A DNA stretch of 5,018 nucleotides from contig JAUXEE010000192.1 of the NCBI GenBank assembly GCA_030618065.1, positions 1-5,018 of the forward strand, in the 5' to 3' direction. Numbering within the stretch: position 1 is the first letter of the stretch; each line of letters starts with the position of its first letter. Of the stretch, positions 4,543-5,018 are shown in pieces. Both the position numbers and the translations under genes were made by a program. The notes under the pieces are model-generated. The model was not told the DNA's origin and ran no database searches. It worked only from the letters and a program-made list of their open reading frames with translations. The DNA is from Gemmatimonadota bacterium (lineage in GTDB: Bacteria > Gemmatimonadota > Gemmatimonadetes > Longimicrobiales > Gaopeijiaceae).

Positions 4543-5018
4543 ATGAACCGGGATCCCCTGCGGCGTACCCGCCTGATGACTCTCTTGGCCACCATGGCCT
4601 CTGCCTTACCTGCGTGCCAGCCCGCATTCACCCCTCCAGCTCAATCCGGATGCGACCCGAACAATGGTGGAATCACGCTCCCCGCCGGGTTTTGCGCTGT
4701 AGTCGTTGTCAATTCCGCGGGGAGCGCCCGGCACATCGAAACTGCCGAAAACGGTGACGTTTTGCTTGCGCTGACCAACAGCCGGGGACCGGAAAGGTCC
4801 GTCATTCCCGGTGGCGTGGCGATTCTCCGTGACCTGGATGGGGACGGTCGTGCGGACGAGACCCACCGGTTCGGTGAGAACGGTGGGAACGAAGTCCTCC
4901 TGGCCGGAGAGTATCTCTTCTTCGCCACCGATGACGCCGTCCTACGATACCCATTTCCGGAAGGGTCCGTGGCCCCCTCGGGACCCCCTGACACCATTGT
5001 GAGCGGGCTCCCTGCTGA
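4543..5018 (+). CDS. Secreted sorbosone/glucose dehydrogenase-like beta-propeller, 3'-truncated
   Basis: The frame is open from ATG at 4543 to the window end (158 full codons), so this is only the N-terminal part of a protein that is normally several hundred residues. AAAGG at 4530-4534 is a good ribosome site eight bases upstream; an in-frame GTG at 4537 is a less likely start. Residues 1-25 look like an export signal: basic RRTR (7-10), a hydrophobic run, then LPAC (22-25). This is a possible lipoprotein box, though Pro at that place is unusual. The segment CDPNNGGITLPAGFCAVVV (37-55) is typical of L-sorbosone dehydrogenase and related PQQ-type sugar dehydrogenases. Its two cysteines, 37 and 51, may form a disulfide. 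RHIETAENGDVLLAL fits the first propeller blade, and DLDGDGRAD (97-105) is an acidic calcium-type loop common in these proteins. Catalytic residues lie beyond the edge, so substrate and PQQ dependence are not shown. It is divergent from the molybdate importer. Confidence 0.82.
   Translation, partial: MNRDPLRRTRLMTLLATMASALPACQPAFTPPAQSGCDPNNGGITLPAGFCAVVVVNSAGSARHIETAENGDVLLALTNSRGPERSVIPGGVAILRDLDGDGRADETHRFGENGGNEVLLAGEYLFFATDDAVLRYPFPEGSVAPSGPPDTIVSGLPA

Noticed and set aside
4543..4617. Twin-arginine signal on the dehydrogenase
   Set aside because: An RR pair is present, but the next residues (T-R-L-M) do not fit the S/T-R-R-x-F-L-K pattern, so a general export or lipoprotein signal is more likely.
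1..5018. CRISPR array, insertion sequence, tRNA or rRNA genes
   Set aside because: No regular spaced repeats, transposase motifs, terminal inverted repeats or RNA gene signatures were seen; nearly all bases lie in the six assigned genes.

Overview
The window is GC-rich bacterial chromosome with close gene packing. It holds six protein genes, two of them cut by the window edges. The signal sequence on the molybdate-binding half of the transporter and the secreted dehydrogenase suggest a Gram-negative (diderm) organism. The style of the sorbosone-dehydrogenase-like protein and of the metallophosphoesterase fits groups such as Gemmatimonadota or Acidobacteriota. That placement is an impression from sequence style only, not a measured result.

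Positions 1-2159 (+ strand) carry a pterin/folate block. It contains the 3' part of folB (dihydroneopterin aldolase), then folK (HPPK) overlapping the folB end by 8 bp, then a pterin-4a-carbinolamine dehydratase, then a calcineurin-like metallophosphoesterase. FolB and FolK catalyse consecutive steps of tetrahydrofolate synthesis. The dehydratase acts on an oxidised pterin. The phosphoesterase substrate is unknown, and its position makes a pterin phosphate worth considering.

Positions 2160-2212 are a short gap between convergent genes. It contains a 17-bp direct repeat (15/17 identical, 28-bp period) and a GC-rich hairpin.

Positions 2213-4400 (- strand) carry a compact molybdate (or tungstate) ABC importer made from only two genes. 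The first encodes a fusion of the periplasmic binding protein ModA with the membrane permease ModB in one 516-residue chain. The second is a short ModC ATPase without the C-terminal TOBE/Mop domain, overlapping the fusion gene by 11 bp. The ModA-ModB fusion is the most notable feature of the window.

Positions 4401-4542 are the control region between the divergent importer and dehydrogenase genes. It has an 8-bp inverted repeat in the importer leader and a perfect 12-bp palindrome nearer the dehydrogenase. From 4543 to the window end runs the N-terminal part of a secreted sorbosone/glucose dehydrogenase-like beta-propeller protein.

Pterin synthesis genes beside a molybdate importer suggest a link to molybdopterin cofactor, but the convergent orientation means they are not one operon and the link is only an inference.
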